Positions 1-9,495 are shown, counted from the first letter of the stretch. The stretch: DNA of 64,000 bases from Bacteroidota bacterium (GCA_030684395.1 JAUXTT010000001.1:1-64000), one strand, 5' to 3'. Notes: generated by a model from the sequence alone, not told the origin. Program-made: numbers and translations.

Positions 1-14
1 TTCGATTGGGGCTG

Positions 15-44
15 CAAAAGTAACAATCTTTTTTCATTCACCAA
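15..44 (-). promoter_or_regulatory. Bacteroidota-type promoter facing out of the window
   Basis: On the minus strand a -33 TTG (complement of 42-44) is followed, exactly 19 nt later, by TACTTTTG (complement of 15-22). This matches the TTG-19-TAnnTTTG promoter of Bacteroidota. Transcription would run leftwards into a gene outside the window. Confidence 0.6.
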
Positions 45-128
45 AAAATATTTTAATTATTTTAAAAATATTTTTTTTCCTCTGTTACTCCTGTTTCCCG
101 ATCAAATAACGTGTTGTTTTCGGGGGTG

Positions 129-158
129 CAAATGTACTCACGTTTTCTCAATCTGCAA
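129..158 (-). promoter_or_regulatory. Second tandem promoter facing out of the window
   Basis: On the minus strand TTG (complement of 156-158), a 19-nt spacer and TACATTTG (complement of 129-136) form a full Bacteroidota promoter. It lies about 114 bp upstream of the promoter at 15-44, so the two are tandem. A well-expressed leftward gene probably starts just beyond base 1. Confidence 0.6.
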
Positions 159-256
159 GTGTTGAATTAAGAAAAAGTTAAATTATTTTCTAATTGACTG
201 ATTTTTAAGAGGAAAAATTTATTCTAAAATTGATCGAAGATTATGGCAAATCAAAA

Positions 257-350
257 AGCCGTCGCAGATTACTCGCGATTTCGCTGATTTTATTTTTTAA
301 AATAATTAAAATGTGGTTTTCTATCTGTGAAATTCTCGTAATCCGTGGCT
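257..350. repeat. Imperfect inverted repeat in intergenic DNA
   Basis: The left arm (about 257-290, including CGCAGATTACTCGCGATTTC) and the right arm (about 324-350, ending GTAATCCGTGGCT) are imperfect reverse complements around an AT-rich centre. It resembles the degenerate hairpin repeats scattered between genes in many Bacteroidota, and resembles the repeat at 26581-26691. Apart from this repeat and the two promoters I see nothing in 1-429, and no gene. Confidence 0.4.
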
Positions 351-429
351 AAACAAATTTTAATTTACTATTACAGCTTTATCAATAGCATTTTGTTTGG
401 CCAGCCCAGCTACACATCTGCTAATTTTA

Positions 430-1650
430 TCAAAGCCTTATAGCTTTCTGAATTTTATTCTGACTTTCTTTACTTACACCGCTTTCTTTCCCGATTTTCT
501 TCCATAAAGAAACGGCTTCAGCAACCTGATCTATAATTTGGCTGGCTTTATTAACCCGGAAATCCTTAGCCAATTCCATCAATTGTTGTTTACCCGGATT
601 CCTGCTTTCGCCTGCAACCATTGTACTGTGCCAACCATGAGATGAAGTAGAAAAAGTGAGGTCGTAGGCAGGCGCTAATTTCCAATTACCCTTTTGATCC
701 ATTAAAAAAGAAATATTTTTACTGTGATCGTCTCTGTTATGTGCAAACACATTAAACGCAGCAATACGTAAAATTTTTTCATAAGCCACTACATGTTTCT
801 CTAACTGGAACGCGCAATCCATAAGGTTGCCATAATCCATATTACTTAAACGAAAGTCATCATGCATTAAACCCGCAGCCGAATGCAAATGCAATCGCTC
901 ATTTTTCACTCTATCAAAGCGTTTTGTACCGAAATATGATTTACCTGACTTACCTGTAAACAACCTGCAATCACTCATTTCAATCCCGGCGTCCAATGCC
1001 ATTTTATAATAAGCGAACTCTATTTCAGCGCTATCATAACTATCAATTGAAGCAGGAAATTTTATTATCCAATGCTCATATCCTTTAGGCAAAACTGCTG
1101 AACCATGCATCAAATGCTTTGTTTTGGGATTAAATCCAATTAAAATTTTTGGACGTGCGCCACCCGAGGAACCACCCAAACTATAAAGTTCTTCGAGTAT
1201 TTCCGTAGCAGTTCCTTCTAAAACATGATTCATGGCTTTAGCAATACTATCCAGATCCATGGTAAATTTTTCCAGATGATCTTCCCTTACTTCCGGACGA
1301 TAGATCAAAGCTCCCATTCCTGTGGCGCCTACATAGGATAAACGAGTAAGTGGAGAAATGGTATTAATTGCAATACCTCTTTCAGCCAGGGTTCTGTCTA
1401 ATAATAATCTTCCCCACCCATCAGGTATAGAGTCTGCAAATACCCCGTACAAACCTTCAAAAGGATGTTGATCAGCCGAATATATTTTATCAGCTGACTT
1501 CAATTTGAAAGGTGAAATCTCCATCCCTTGTTCAAGGAAATCAACATAATACTTAAAATAGATCCGGCGGTCCTCTGCAACTAATTCTCCTACTTCAAGT
1601 TCTTTACCTGCCAAGTGGATGGAAACTATTATTTTTTTAATTTGCTCCAT
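430..1650 (-). CDS. hipA: HipA-family serine/threonine kinase toxin
   Basis: 406 residues, matching the usual HipA length. In E. coli, HipA phosphorylates glutamyl-tRNA synthetase and stops translation; the substrate here is not known. Visible parts are an N-terminal Couple_hipA-like domain (about 1-105), a Gly-rich loop GGSSGGARPK at 159-168, a catalytic motif HNRDDHSKN at 304-312 in the family NxDxHxxN pattern, and the metal-binding APAYDLT around 326-332. All catalytic signatures look intact. The ATG overlaps the stop of the upstream antitoxin gene by one base (TAATG), so the two are translationally coupled. Regulation is through the two palindromes upstream of the antitoxin gene. Confidence 0.9.
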   Translation of the reverse strand: MEQIKKIIVSIHLAGKELEVGELVAEDRRIYFKYYVDFLEQGMEISPFKLKSADKIYSADQHPFEGLYGVFADSIPDGWGRLLLDRTLAERGIAINTISPLTRLSYVGATGMGALIYRPEVREDHLEKFTMDLDSIAKAMNHVLEGTATEILEELYSLGGSSGGARPKILIGFNPKTKHLMHGSAVLPKGYEHWIIKFPASIDSYDSAEIEFAYYKMALDAGIEMSDCRLFTGKSGKSYFGTKRFDRVKNERLHLHSAAGLMHDDFRLSNMDYGNLMDCAFQLEKHVVAYEKILRIAAFNVFAHNRDDHSKNISFLMDQKGNWKLAPAYDLTFSTSSHGWHSTMVAGESRNPGKQQLMELAKDFRVNKASQIIDQVAEAVSLWKKIGKESGVSKESQNKIQKAIRL

Positions 1651-1937
1651 TACTTACGGGTTTTATCGCTAAAGAGTTTTTCAATGTTCTTCAAATTTTC
1701 CTGTGGTTTTAAGACCTCATCGAAATCACGTAAACGATCCAACACGTGCATTAATTTTAATAAAGACTCCAATGAAATTTGCCCGCTTAACTCAAAGCGC
1801 TTGAGACTGCCCAGGGAAACGCCAGATCTATCAGCCAGTTCAGCTTGTGATAATCCCAACTCTTTCCGGACGTTTCGAAGCCGTTGAGCAAGTTCTTGTA
1901 AATAATCAGCAGGTCTTTTATTGATACCGTATCCCAT
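1650..1937 (-). CDS. hipB: HipB-like XRE antitoxin / repressor
   Basis: 95 residues with one XRE-type helix-turn-helix spanning about 20-75 (GLSQAELADRSGVSLGSLKR). Antitoxins of this kind bind HipA and repress their own operon. The gene lies immediately upstream of hipA with a 1-bp stop/start overlap. Two near-identical palindromes flank its probable -10 box, as expected for autoregulation. The start ATG is the first in frame and lies 6 bp downstream of the nearer palindrome. A small ORF on the opposite strand here is a shadow. Confidence 0.88.
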   Translation of the reverse strand: MGYGINKRPADYLQELAQRLRNVRKELGLSQAELADRSGVSLGSLKRFELSGQISLESLLKLMHVLDRLRDFDEVLKPQENLKNIEKLFSDKTRK

Positions 1938-1942
1938 ATTTT

Positions 1943-2000
1943 GGCTAATATATTAGTCAAATATAATGATATTTACCAATAATAGCTAATATATTAGCCA
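1943..2000 (-). promoter_or_regulatory. hipBA promoter with paired operator palindromes
   Basis: Two sites share the core CTAATATATTAG. One is 1943-1958 (GGCTAATATATTAGTC, one mismatch from perfect symmetry) and the other 1985-1998 (GCTAATATATTAGC, perfect). Their centres are about 41 bp apart, close to four helical turns, which would put two dimers on one face of the DNA. A TATATTTG -7 box (complement of 1958-1965) lies between them and touches the first site. The arrangement fits repression by HipB with cooperative binding. Confidence 0.75.
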
Positions 2001-2030
2001 TTTATTACATGAAGCTATTAATTAATCAGC

Positions 2031-3194
2031 TTAATTAACTTTCACTAATGAAGCGAGACTTATCGCTTTTTCCTTCACCGCTTGCACATCGGCATTGGTG
2101 TTTCCGTAGGTTAAAATCACTCCCATTCTTCTGTATTTACGGGTAAAAGGTTTTCCAAATATCCTGATGTCGGTGTTTTTATTTTTCAATACTTCTTCGA
2201 TACCGCTATACACGGGCACTTTATTGTCTTCATGTGCAAGGATTACTGCAGAAGCTCCGTTTCTTTCCAAAATAATCTCGGCAATCGGTAATCCTAATAT
2301 AGCACGTGCATGTAATTCGAACTCGCTCCAGTTCTGCGTTCCGGCCAGCGTTACCATGCCTGTATCGTGCGGACGAGGGGATAATTCAGAGAAATAAACT
2401 CCTTTATCCGTTAAGAAAAACTCTACACCCCAAATACCTGCGCCGGTTAATGCTTTGGTAACTTTAGCTGCCATATCCTGTGCATCTTTTAAATCAACAT
2501 CACTTATTGCGCATGGTTGCCAGCTTTCCTGGTAATCTCCACGCTCTTGTCGGTGACCTATTGGCGGGCAAAACAAAGTATTACCCGAGTGTTGTGTTAC
2601 TGTAAGTAGAGTTATTTCCGAATTAAATTTAATGAATTCTTCAATGATCACTTCTTTGTAATCGCCACGCGAGCCTTCCATTGCGTAGTTCCAGGAATTC
2701 TCAATATCACTTTCTGATTTCACTACACTCTGTCCCTTTCCGCTGCTGCTCATCAAAGGCTTTACTACGCAAGGAATTCCAATAGTACGAACTGCTTTGG
2801 TGAAATCTTCCAATGTTGTTGCGTATAAATAATTTGCCGTACGTAATCCTAATTCTTTAGAAGCAAGATCACGAATGGCTTTTCTATTCATTGTAAAGTT
2901 CGCTGCCTTTGCACTTGGCACAACGGTAATTCCTTGTTTTTCGTAATCGTAAAAACGTTCTGTTCGAATTGCTTCAATTTCAGGAACTATTAAATCGGGT
3001 TTATGCTTAGCAACAATTTTATCCAATGCATCTCCATCCAGCATATTAATAACTTCAAACTGATGAGCCACCTGCATTGCGGGAGCCCCCTCGTAACTGT
3101 CAACTGCAATTACGTGTTGACCTAAACGCTGAAGAGCGATCACTACTTCTTTTCCAAGTTCACCGGAGCCTAAGAGCATTACTTTTTTTTGCAT
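2031..3194 (-). CDS. purT: Formate-dependent GAR formyltransferase
   Basis: 387 residues, the normal PurT length. It uses ATP and formate to formylate glycinamide ribonucleotide, the folate-independent third step of purine synthesis, in the cytosol. It is an ATP-grasp enzyme: the N-terminal preATP-grasp domain has GSGELGKEV at 9-17, the ATP loop reads [12 protein letters not shown], and the C-terminal half carries [13 protein letters not shown] typical of PurT/PurK. It stands alone, with the hipBA operon downstream and a repeat-rich spacer upstream. No other purine gene is next to it. Confidence 0.93.
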   Translation of the reverse strand: MQKKVMLLGSGELGKEVVIALQRLGQHVIAVDSYEGAPAMQVAHQFEVINMLDGDALDKIVAKHKPDLIVPEIEAIRTERFYDYEKQGITVVPSAKAANFTMNRKAIRDLASKELGLRTANYLYATTLEDFTKAVRTIGIPCVVKPLMSSSGKGQSVVKSESDIENSWNYAMEGSRGDYKEVIIEEFIKFNSEITLLTVTQHSGNTLFCPPIGHRQERGDYQESWQPCAISDVDLKDAQDMAAKVTKALTGAGIWGVEFFLTDKGVYFSELSPRPHDTGMVTLAGTQNWSEFELHARAILGLPIAEIILERNGASAVILAHEDNKVPVYSGIEEVLKNKNTDIRIFGKPFTRKYRRMGVILTYGNTNADVQAVKEKAISLASLVKVN

Positions 3195-3596
3195 AGGAGT
3201 TTTTTGAGGGAATAAAGATAAAGTCTTTTTCGCAATAATAGCTGAACGTCAATTTGTCTTCCAAACGGCTTCTATCTTTATTTTTTTGAAGCCAAAAAAG
3301 TAACACCCGCCCGAACGACTGATCGTTCAGTCGGGCAGGAAAAACCTTGCGCCTGCATTATTGGCCCCACACATTCTCGCTCAAACATGCACTGTATGGT
3401 TGCCGTCCACTTTTTATTCGGTTCCGGATTTTTGGTCGGTGCGCGGGGTACCGACGCCCCGCAAAAAATCTCACGGAACACGAATAAAGTGGACCCTCGC
3501 TTTAATAAAGCTAGGGCGCATTTCGAAACAAGATGATTTCGTTTAATTTAGTGTTATCTTTACAAGACCTTAAAAATTAATCTAATTTCAAAATCA
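3195..3596. repeat. GC-richer intergenic block with nested hairpins
   Basis: A 400-bp spacer with no convincing gene and a visibly higher GC content than its surroundings. At 3309-3336 three stems overlap: GCCCGA with TCGGGC (outer), CGACTGA-TCGT-TCAGTCG, and GAACG-ACTGAT-CGTTC. At 3435-3462 the pattern recurs as GTCGGT with ACCGAC and GCGGGG with CCCCGC, again overlapping so that only one of each pair can form. This looks like an inserted non-autonomous repeat. The two ORFs in the track here (67 and 61 residues, opposite strands) have no recognisable domain and I treat them as products of the repeat. Confidence 0.5.
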
Positions 3597-4991
3597 ATGA
3601 AAAAAGTAATTTTGCTCCTAATTCTGATCACACAAAAATTGCTATCTCAAGAAATAATTTACAACGAAGATTTTTCTACAAATAATAACAAGTGGTTTTC
3701 CAATGAAACAGCCGATTATTTTATTGGAATTTCAAATGAAAAGTATGTAATGTCTTCTAAAAATGGTAACTGGTATTACTCAACAAAACCCATTAATATT
3801 GATACCAAAAAAGATTTTACAATTGAAGCGTCTGTATCAAAAATTAGCGGAACCGATAATTATTTCTATGGATTAATGATAGGCGCATCTTTTAAGACTC
3901 CAAATCCTTTTTATTTATGTGGTATTACAGGTAACGGCGAATGTGCCTTTAGTAAAAAAGACGCTAATAACTTACCGGATTTGATTCATGGAACCAATTT
4001 AAACTGCATAAATAAATATAATTCCAAGAACGAATTGTGCCTAAAAAAAATCAACAATGAATACATTTTCTACATTAACAATACCAAAGTAGGCAGTTGT
4101 CCTTTTGATGATTTCTTTGATAATCATATTGGTTTCGTGATATTTTCTGGTGATAAAACACTAAAAGTTGAATTTGATGATTTTAAAATTTCCTACAATA
4201 CTCCTAAAATCGAATCACAAATACCTTTTAGAAAACCCGAATCCGATGAAGTAAAAAACAATGCTGCAAAAACTGAAATAAATATAACTGGAAAAAACTA
4301 TGCTTTAATAATTGGCAATAATGCATATCAAGATCCTGCAATTTCAACATTAAGTGAACCCATTAATGACGCAACCAAACTTTATAATGTTCTAACAACA
4401 AAATACACCTTTGAAACTCAAAATGTAATGCTTTTAAAAGATGCTTCTTATGTTCAGATGATTGAAGCATTTGACAAGCTGAGCAACAAAATAACACCAA
4501 ACGACAATTTGTTAGTTTTCTATGCAGGGCACGGCTGGTGGGACGAAACAAAAAACTTAGGATATTGGCTACCAATTGATGCGAAACAAAGTAGCACAGC
4601 TTTTTGGATCGCAAACAGTCGAATTAGTGATTATATGAGTAGTATAAATTCAAAACACACCTTATTAATTGCTGACGCTTGTTTTAGCGGTAGTATTTTC
4701 AAAACAAGAAGTGCGTTTGCCGACGCACAACCAGCAATTAACAAGCTCTATGAACTACCAAGCAAAAAAGCCATGACTAGTGGGAATTTAAAAGAAGTTC
4801 CAGACAAAAGCATGTTCCTGCATTTTTTAGTTAAAAAATTAACTGAAAACAATGAAAAATACTTGTCATCGGATGTGCTGTTTTCAAGTTTCCGACAAGC
4901 TGTTCTAAACAATAGCCCTACAGAACCTCAATACGGCACAATCCAAAATGCCGGCGATGAAGGTGGTGAGTTTATATTTATAAAAAAATAA
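3597..4991 (+). CDS. Secreted caspase-like (C14 family) peptidase
   Basis: 464 residues. It begins with a signal peptide (MKKVILLLILITQKLLSQ). An N-terminal beta-rich region of about 20-205 (EDFSTNNNKWF, later VEFDDFKISYN) resembles a LamG/DUF1080-type sandwich. The C-terminal caspase fold starts near residue 235 (NYALIIGNNAYQDP). The catalytic dyad is present: His312 in YAGHG and Cys362 in DACFSG. Bacterial proteins of this type are usually called caspase family or metacaspase-like, and their substrates are rarely known. The signal peptide places it in the periplasm or outside. It is monocistronic and convergent with the next gene. Confidence 0.85.
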   Translation: MKKVILLLILITQKLLSQEIIYNEDFSTNNNKWFSNETADYFIGISNEKYVMSSKNGNWYYSTKPINIDTKKDFTIEASVSKISGTDNYFYGLMIGASFKTPNPFYLCGITGNGECAFSKKDANNLPDLIHGTNLNCINKYNSKNELCLKKINNEYIFYINNTKVGSCPFDDFFDNHIGFVIFSGDKTLKVEFDDFKISYNTPKIESQIPFRKPESDEVKNNAAKTEINITGKNYALIIGNNAYQDPAISTLSEPINDATKLYNVLTTKYTFETQNVMLLKDASYVQMIEAFDKLSNKITPNDNLLVFYAGHGWWDETKNLGYWLPIDAKQSSTAFWIANSRISDYMSSINSKHTLLIADACFSGSIFKTRSAFADAQPAINKLYELPSKKAMTSGNLKEVPDKSMFLHFLVKKLTENNEKYLSSDVLFSSFRQAVLNNSPTEPQYGTIQNAGDEGGEFIFIKK

Positions 4992-4997
4992 TCCTCT

Positions 4998-5669
4998 TTA
5001 AAACTTAATCTTAATGGTGAGATTGGTGCCGGATGTTTTGGCAACGATGATGTTAGTTGCGTAACCTGCTACTAAGCCAATACCGCCTCCGATAAGACAT
5101 TGAATACGTCGTTTGCTTCTTGCTTGACGTTCATACCCGAGAATGTATGGATCGTGATCAATTAAATAAGGATTAGAAATAGTGTTGTGACGAATACGCA
5201 CTTTAGGTATTCCGCATAAACCCATATATGCAAAAGGGAGAACCGGTCCTAATAAGTTTCCACTTAAACCGCCTGCAAAACCACATGCCATTGAACCAAA
5301 AAAAGAGCCTCTGGCTTTAAAACCTTTTTTAGCATCGCGTTCGCCTGCCATAAAATAGTTCATCTCATCGCGGGTAAATTCGTTTCCAATTGCTGTGTCC
5401 TGCGTGTAATAGTACACCAAATCACCTGTGGAATAATGAACTGAAAACAGGTCATCATTATCAACGGTAAAACGTTTACTGGTGTCTTTAAGATCTTTAA
5501 TGGTAACTCCTCCAAGAAGTGTATCTAATACTTTAGAAACATAGATCTTTCCATTCATTAAGAATAAAGTGTCTTTGTTTTCCTGTGCAGAGATCTTTCC
5601 CACAAAAAGTAAAGCGATAATTAAAAGCAGTGTATTACGCATTACACAAAGATAAGAGAATTTATTCAT
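4998..5669 (-). CDS. Hypothetical secreted/membrane protein
   Basis: 223 residues as listed, but Met9 (MRNTLLLIIALLFVGKISAQ) begins a cleaner signal peptide and is the likelier start, near position 5645. After cleavage there is a beta-rich segment (KDTLFLMNGKIYVSKVLDTLLGG) and then two Gly-rich hydrophobic stretches (SMACGFAGGLSGNLLGPVLPFAYMGLCG and LIGGGIGLVAGYATNIIVA) that could be membrane or glycine-zipper helices. The function is unknown. It faces the caspase gene tail to tail with 6 bp between stops. Confidence 0.65.
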   Translation of the reverse strand: MNKFSYLCVMRNTLLLIIALLFVGKISAQENKDTLFLMNGKIYVSKVLDTLLGGVTIKDLKDTSKRFTVDNDDLFSVHYSTGDLVYYYTQDTAIGNEFTRDEMNYFMAGERDAKKGFKARGSFFGSMACGFAGGLSGNLLGPVLPFAYMGLCGIPKVRIRHNTISNPYLIDHDPYILGYERQARSKRRIQCLIGGGIGLVAGYATNIIVAKTSGTNLTIKIKF

Positions 5670-5766
5670 TCATTGAACCTACGATTTAGGAACACACCCC
5701 TCCCTCTCTTGGGCAATACAAAGTTTCCTCCGAAAAGAAAAAGCGTATTGGTGACGCATATCGCCA

Positions 5767-8700
5767 TTACTCTTCCCCTTCAATAGTTTCGCAATGATAC
5801 AAATGTGGTTTTTTAGAAGTAGGTTTTGCTAAGGTGCCGCCTTTCTTTTTTTCTTCCAGCATCTTTGAGATGATACGAACACGTTCTTTTTTCAGGTTCT
5901 CACGAAGAATTACATCTTCCTCATTATCGAAATAGATGATACCGTCTACAATTGTTTTTTCAGCCTTTGCATAAATACTTAATGGATTGTCGCTCCACAA
6001 TACAAGATCTGCAACCTTCCCTGTTTTTACTGTTCCTACTTTATCATCGATGTGTAACATTTTTGCTGGATTCAAAGTACATAGTTTCCATGCTTCTTCC
6101 TCGCTTAACCCACCGTACTTAACTGCTTTTGCTGCTTCCTGGTTTAGTCTTCGCCCCATTTCGGCATCGTCGCTATTGATAGAGGTAGTTACATTCATTT
6201 TTGTTAAAAGAGCTGCGTTATAAGGAATAGCATCATTTACTTCATACTTGTAAGCCCACCAATCAGCAAAGGTTGAAGCAGCTACTCCGTGCTCTTTCAT
6301 TTTATCTGCCAATTTATAACCTTCCAAAATATGTGTAAAGGTGTTTACTTTAAAACCCATGCTATCAGCAACATTCATCAACATATTGATTTCGCTTTGC
6401 ACATAACTGTGACAGGTAATAAAACGTTTTTTATTTATGATCTCAACCAGGGCATCTAATTCCAGGTCTCTGCGTGGGGTAATTTTATTTTTGTCTTTTG
6501 ATGACTCAACTAGTTTCATATTCTTTTCGTACTCTTTCGCACGAATAAAGTAGTCGTAGTACACCTGCTCCACTCCCATACGTGTTTGCGGGAAACGTAC
6601 ATTGTTATTCTCTCCCCAGTTAGTTTGTTTTACATTTTCGCCCAATGCAAATTTTATAAAACCATCTGCTTTTTCATATTTTAAATCTTCTGGAGCAAGG
6701 CCCCAACGCAATTTAATAAGAGATGCTTGCCCTCCAATAGGATTAGCCGAACCATGCAGCAACTGGGCACTGGTAACACCACCGGCTAACTGACGATAAA
6801 TATTAATGTCTTCTGAATTTATAATGTCCCCAATTCTAACTTCAGCGCTGGATGCTTCTGTTCCTTCATTTACTCCTTCACTTATGGCGATATGCGAATG
6901 CTCATCAATAATACCTGCCGTTAAATGTTTTCCTTTGCCATCAATCAGTTTAGCGAATGCCCCTTTAGGTGCATCAATATTTGGTGCAATACGAACTATC
7001 TTCCCATCCACGATATAAACATCGTGTTCCTTCAAAATCCCAACTGTATCATTTGTCCAGATAGTAGCGTCTTTAATTAATATGGCACCTAAACGGTTCT
7101 TGTATTTTTTGATAATGTTTTCTCTCTTCTCCGGTTTACCAAAGGCTGTAAAAGGATAAAACACTTCTCCTATTTCCGGGGTATCCTTTTTATTTTCTTC
7201 TTTCTTTTTAGGTGGATCAAGGTCAGTTGTCTTTGCTAATGTAAAATCGAACCAGGTTCCGTCAGGCTTTTGTCCGCTGCCGTTGAAGGACTTGGTTATT
7301 TCATTATAATTTCCCGACAACCGAAACAGAGACACCGAATCGGTATTAAAACTAAAAGAGGCAATATTGCTTTTGAATACAAAACTTGCTTTTGTTTTAA
7401 TTGTATCCTTTGTATAAATAATCATTTCGGGGGCATCTATCTCACCTTTGATCTCTGCCTTTACTTTTTTATCACCAAAAGAAAGATCGTATTTTGCTCT
7501 TACGTCTAACTGATTGTAATCTCCATAAATGTATCCGTTTCCCTTTACCCAGGTTTCGTATATAACTGCATTGTCTTCAAATAAATTGGTGGATGCGATG
7601 AAAAAATTTGCCATCATCCCTTTTTTCAGGCTTCCGGCTTTATCAGCAATCCCCAGGATCTGAGCCGGAGTTGCAGTAAGTGCTTTCAAAGCGTTCTTTT
7701 CTGTCATTCCATACAATACGGCTTTACGCAAATTTTTCAGGAATATTTTTTTTTCTTTCAGATCGCAACTGCTCAATGCAAACTGAATTCCGTTTTCCAA
7801 TAGAATTTTAGGATTAGCGGGAGCCATTTCCCAATGTTTTAAATCAGCCGTTGTAACCAGCTCCGCATCGTAAGGATCTTCTACGTCCAGGGCATCGGGA
7901 AAATTCAGCGGAATAATGTATTTATTAAAAGTGTTAAAGATTTCATCTACTCTTTGATACTCATCACCTCTACCTTTGATAATGTATTTTACTTTGAACT
8001 CATCACCGATCTTATCTGCACGTAAGGCATTTAGTTTATTACTTACTTCAAAGATCTGAGGAAGGCCCTGCAAATTATTAAATGCTTCCAAAGAAATATT
8101 ATACTCAGCTTTAGTTGCAGGCTGTGTTTTGTACCATTCTGCATCCAGGTAAGTTTGACGTAATAAAGCAATAGACCCCATCAGCGATGAAGGATAATCC
8201 TGCGTTGATGTTCCTTTTTTAAATGAATAAAAAGCGGCTGCTTTATCCATAATAATATTTTCGTTCTCGCGATTATTTGTCAATGCTACTAATGCTCCGC
8301 TTCCTCTTACAATTCCATCCTTTTGAGAAGTGAGTGCCAGGCCGAATCCGAGTTTACGCAACTCGTCTGCCTGTTTATCGTTGTTGGTGTATAATTTAAA
8401 TGCATCTACTTCCGGCTTTACTGCCTGATTCCACCCGTAAGCTCCTTTAGTGTTGGTTTCCATTTGAGGAGCACCTCTTCTGCTCACATTAGCTTTTATT
8501 TCGGGCATTCCGTAATCACTATATAATTCTATGAATGCAGGATAAATATGCTTTCCTTTCAAATCTTTTGCAATTGCACCTGCTGGAACAACTACCTTTT
8601 CTCCTGCTTCTACCACAAGGCCATCCTTCACAACGAGCGTTGCATTATTGATTACTGTTTCAAAATCAACATGCAAGGTGCAATTGATAAACGCATAAGT

Positions 8701-8802
8701 GGTATGGTTTGGATCAGCTGCTCCGTTGTTTTGAAAGGTTACCTGTGCTCTGGAAAAAATAGTCGCAAACAGGAAGAGAAAAATATAAATAGTACGTGTC
8801 AT
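5767..8802 (-). CDS. Secreted tandem amidohydrolase
   Basis: 1011 residues with a signal peptide (MTRTIYIFLFLFATIFSRAQ). Two amidohydrolase modules lie in tandem. The C-terminal one has the metal-binding HxH of the family at 635-637 (DEHSHIAISEG), later candidate metal ligands (CHSYVQSE, THILEGYK), INSDDAEMGRR and the closing GKVADLVLWSDNPL typical of imidazolonepropionase-like hydrolases. The N-terminal module keeps the flanking beta-sandwich text (KHIYPAFIELYSDYG) but has ELYSD where HxH is expected, so it is probably catalytically dead. The enzyme would act in the periplasm on a cyclic amide or dipeptide-like substrate that I cannot name. Confidence 0.85.
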   Translation of the reverse strand: MTRTIYIFLFLFATIFSRAQVTFQNNGAADPNHTTYAFINCTLHVDFETVINNATLVVKDGLVVEAGEKVVVPAGAIAKDLKGKHIYPAFIELYSDYGMPEIKANVSRRGAPQMETNTKGAYGWNQAVKPEVDAFKLYTNNDKQADELRKLGFGLALTSQKDGIVRGSGALVALTNNRENENIIMDKAAAFYSFKKGTSTQDYPSSLMGSIALLRQTYLDAEWYKTQPATKAEYNISLEAFNNLQGLPQIFEVSNKLNALRADKIGDEFKVKYIIKGRGDEYQRVDEIFNTFNKYIIPLNFPDALDVEDPYDAELVTTADLKHWEMAPANPKILLENGIQFALSSCDLKEKKIFLKNLRKAVLYGMTEKNALKALTATPAQILGIADKAGSLKKGMMANFFIASTNLFEDNAVIYETWVKGNGYIYGDYNQLDVRAKYDLSFGDKKVKAEIKGEIDAPEMIIYTKDTIKTKASFVFKSNIASFSFNTDSVSLFRLSGNYNEITKSFNGSGQKPDGTWFDFTLAKTTDLDPPKKKEENKKDTPEIGEVFYPFTAFGKPEKRENIIKKYKNRLGAILIKDATIWTNDTVGILKEHDVYIVDGKIVRIAPNIDAPKGAFAKLIDGKGKHLTAGIIDEHSHIAISEGVNEGTEASSAEVRIGDIINSEDINIYRQLAGGVTSAQLLHGSANPIGGQASLIKLRWGLAPEDLKYEKADGFIKFALGENVKQTNWGENNNVRFPQTRMGVEQVYYDYFIRAKEYEKNMKLVESSKDKNKITPRRDLELDALVEIINKKRFITCHSYVQSEINMLMNVADSMGFKVNTFTHILEGYKLADKMKEHGVAASTFADWWAYKYEVNDAIPYNAALLTKMNVTTSINSDDAEMGRRLNQEAAKAVKYGGLSEEEAWKLCTLNPAKMLHIDDKVGTVKTGKVADLVLWSDNPLSIYAKAEKTIVDGIIYFDNEEDVILRENLKKERVRIISKMLEEKKKGGTLAKPTSKKPHLYHCETIEGEE

Positions 8803-8856
8803 TTGTCTTTTTTGAATAGCAACAAATATATGGATTTGAATGGAATTGAGAATCGT

Positions 8857-9495
8857 TTATATTAACTGTTCCAACAGTCCTGATATCTCCTCAGCCATAT
8901 TCAAAACCATAAAATGACCTCCATTCTTAACAGCAAAATCGGCTTTCACATTCTTAAATGGAAGGATTCTATCTTTTGTTCCGTGAATGTGCTTTACCTG
9001 AGGGTAAACTGTTGTATTTTCCCAGTTCACAATAACATTGATGGCCCATTTCAAAAAACGCTCATCCATTTCTTCTAATATTTGTTTTAAGAGATTCTTG
9101 TCAAATGCTGTCTCAACTCCAAAAAGCCAGTTATTTATAAAATTACATTTCTTGATGAAGAAGGCGGGAATCAATTTGTGTACTTTTAAAGCTCCAAGGA
9201 ACCTATATAGAGGGGGAATTTCATTTTTTGTTTTAGCGGAAGAAATCAGAACCAGTTTTTTAACTTCAATCTGTTTTGCAATTTCCATTGCCATAATTCC
9301 ACCAAAAGAAAGTCCTATCAAAACAGGTTCTTTATCCGTAATTGCTCTAGAAATTCTTTTAGCGTATTCTTCTATTGATTCGTTTTGAAGAGGTGATATC
9401 CATGGAATATGAGTCACCTTGTTTTCACCAAAATCTATGTTTTGAAACACCCGATGATCGGCTCCAAGGCCACTGAAAATATATATAGTTTTCAT
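8857..9495 (-). CDS. Alpha/beta hydrolase
   Basis: 212 residues, short for the fold but complete. The nucleophile elbow is GLSFGG (Ser63), the acid is Asp175 in HGTKDR, and the base is His194 in GGHFM, so the catalytic triad is present. There is no signal peptide, so it is cytosolic. The N-terminal IYIFSGLGADHRVF supplies the oxyanion region. The substrate is unknown. Same strand as, and 55 bp upstream of, the amidohydrolase gene, with which it may be co-transcribed. Confidence 0.8.
   Translation of the reverse strand: MKTIYIFSGLGADHRVFQNIDFGENKVTHIPWISPLQNESIEEYAKRISRAITDKEPVLIGLSFGGIMAMEIAKQIEVKKLVLISSAKTKNEIPPLYRFLGALKVHKLIPAFFIKKCNFINNWLFGVETAFDKNLLKQILEEMDERFLKWAINVIVNWENTTVYPQVKHIHGTKDRILPFKNVKADFAVKNGGHFMVLNMAEEISGLLEQLI

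Noticed and set aside
3278-3546. Two short ORFs (67 and 61 residues) in the GC-richer spacer
   Set aside because: They overlap on opposite strands, have no domain, and their text is made of the nested hairpins. Treated as repeat-derived.
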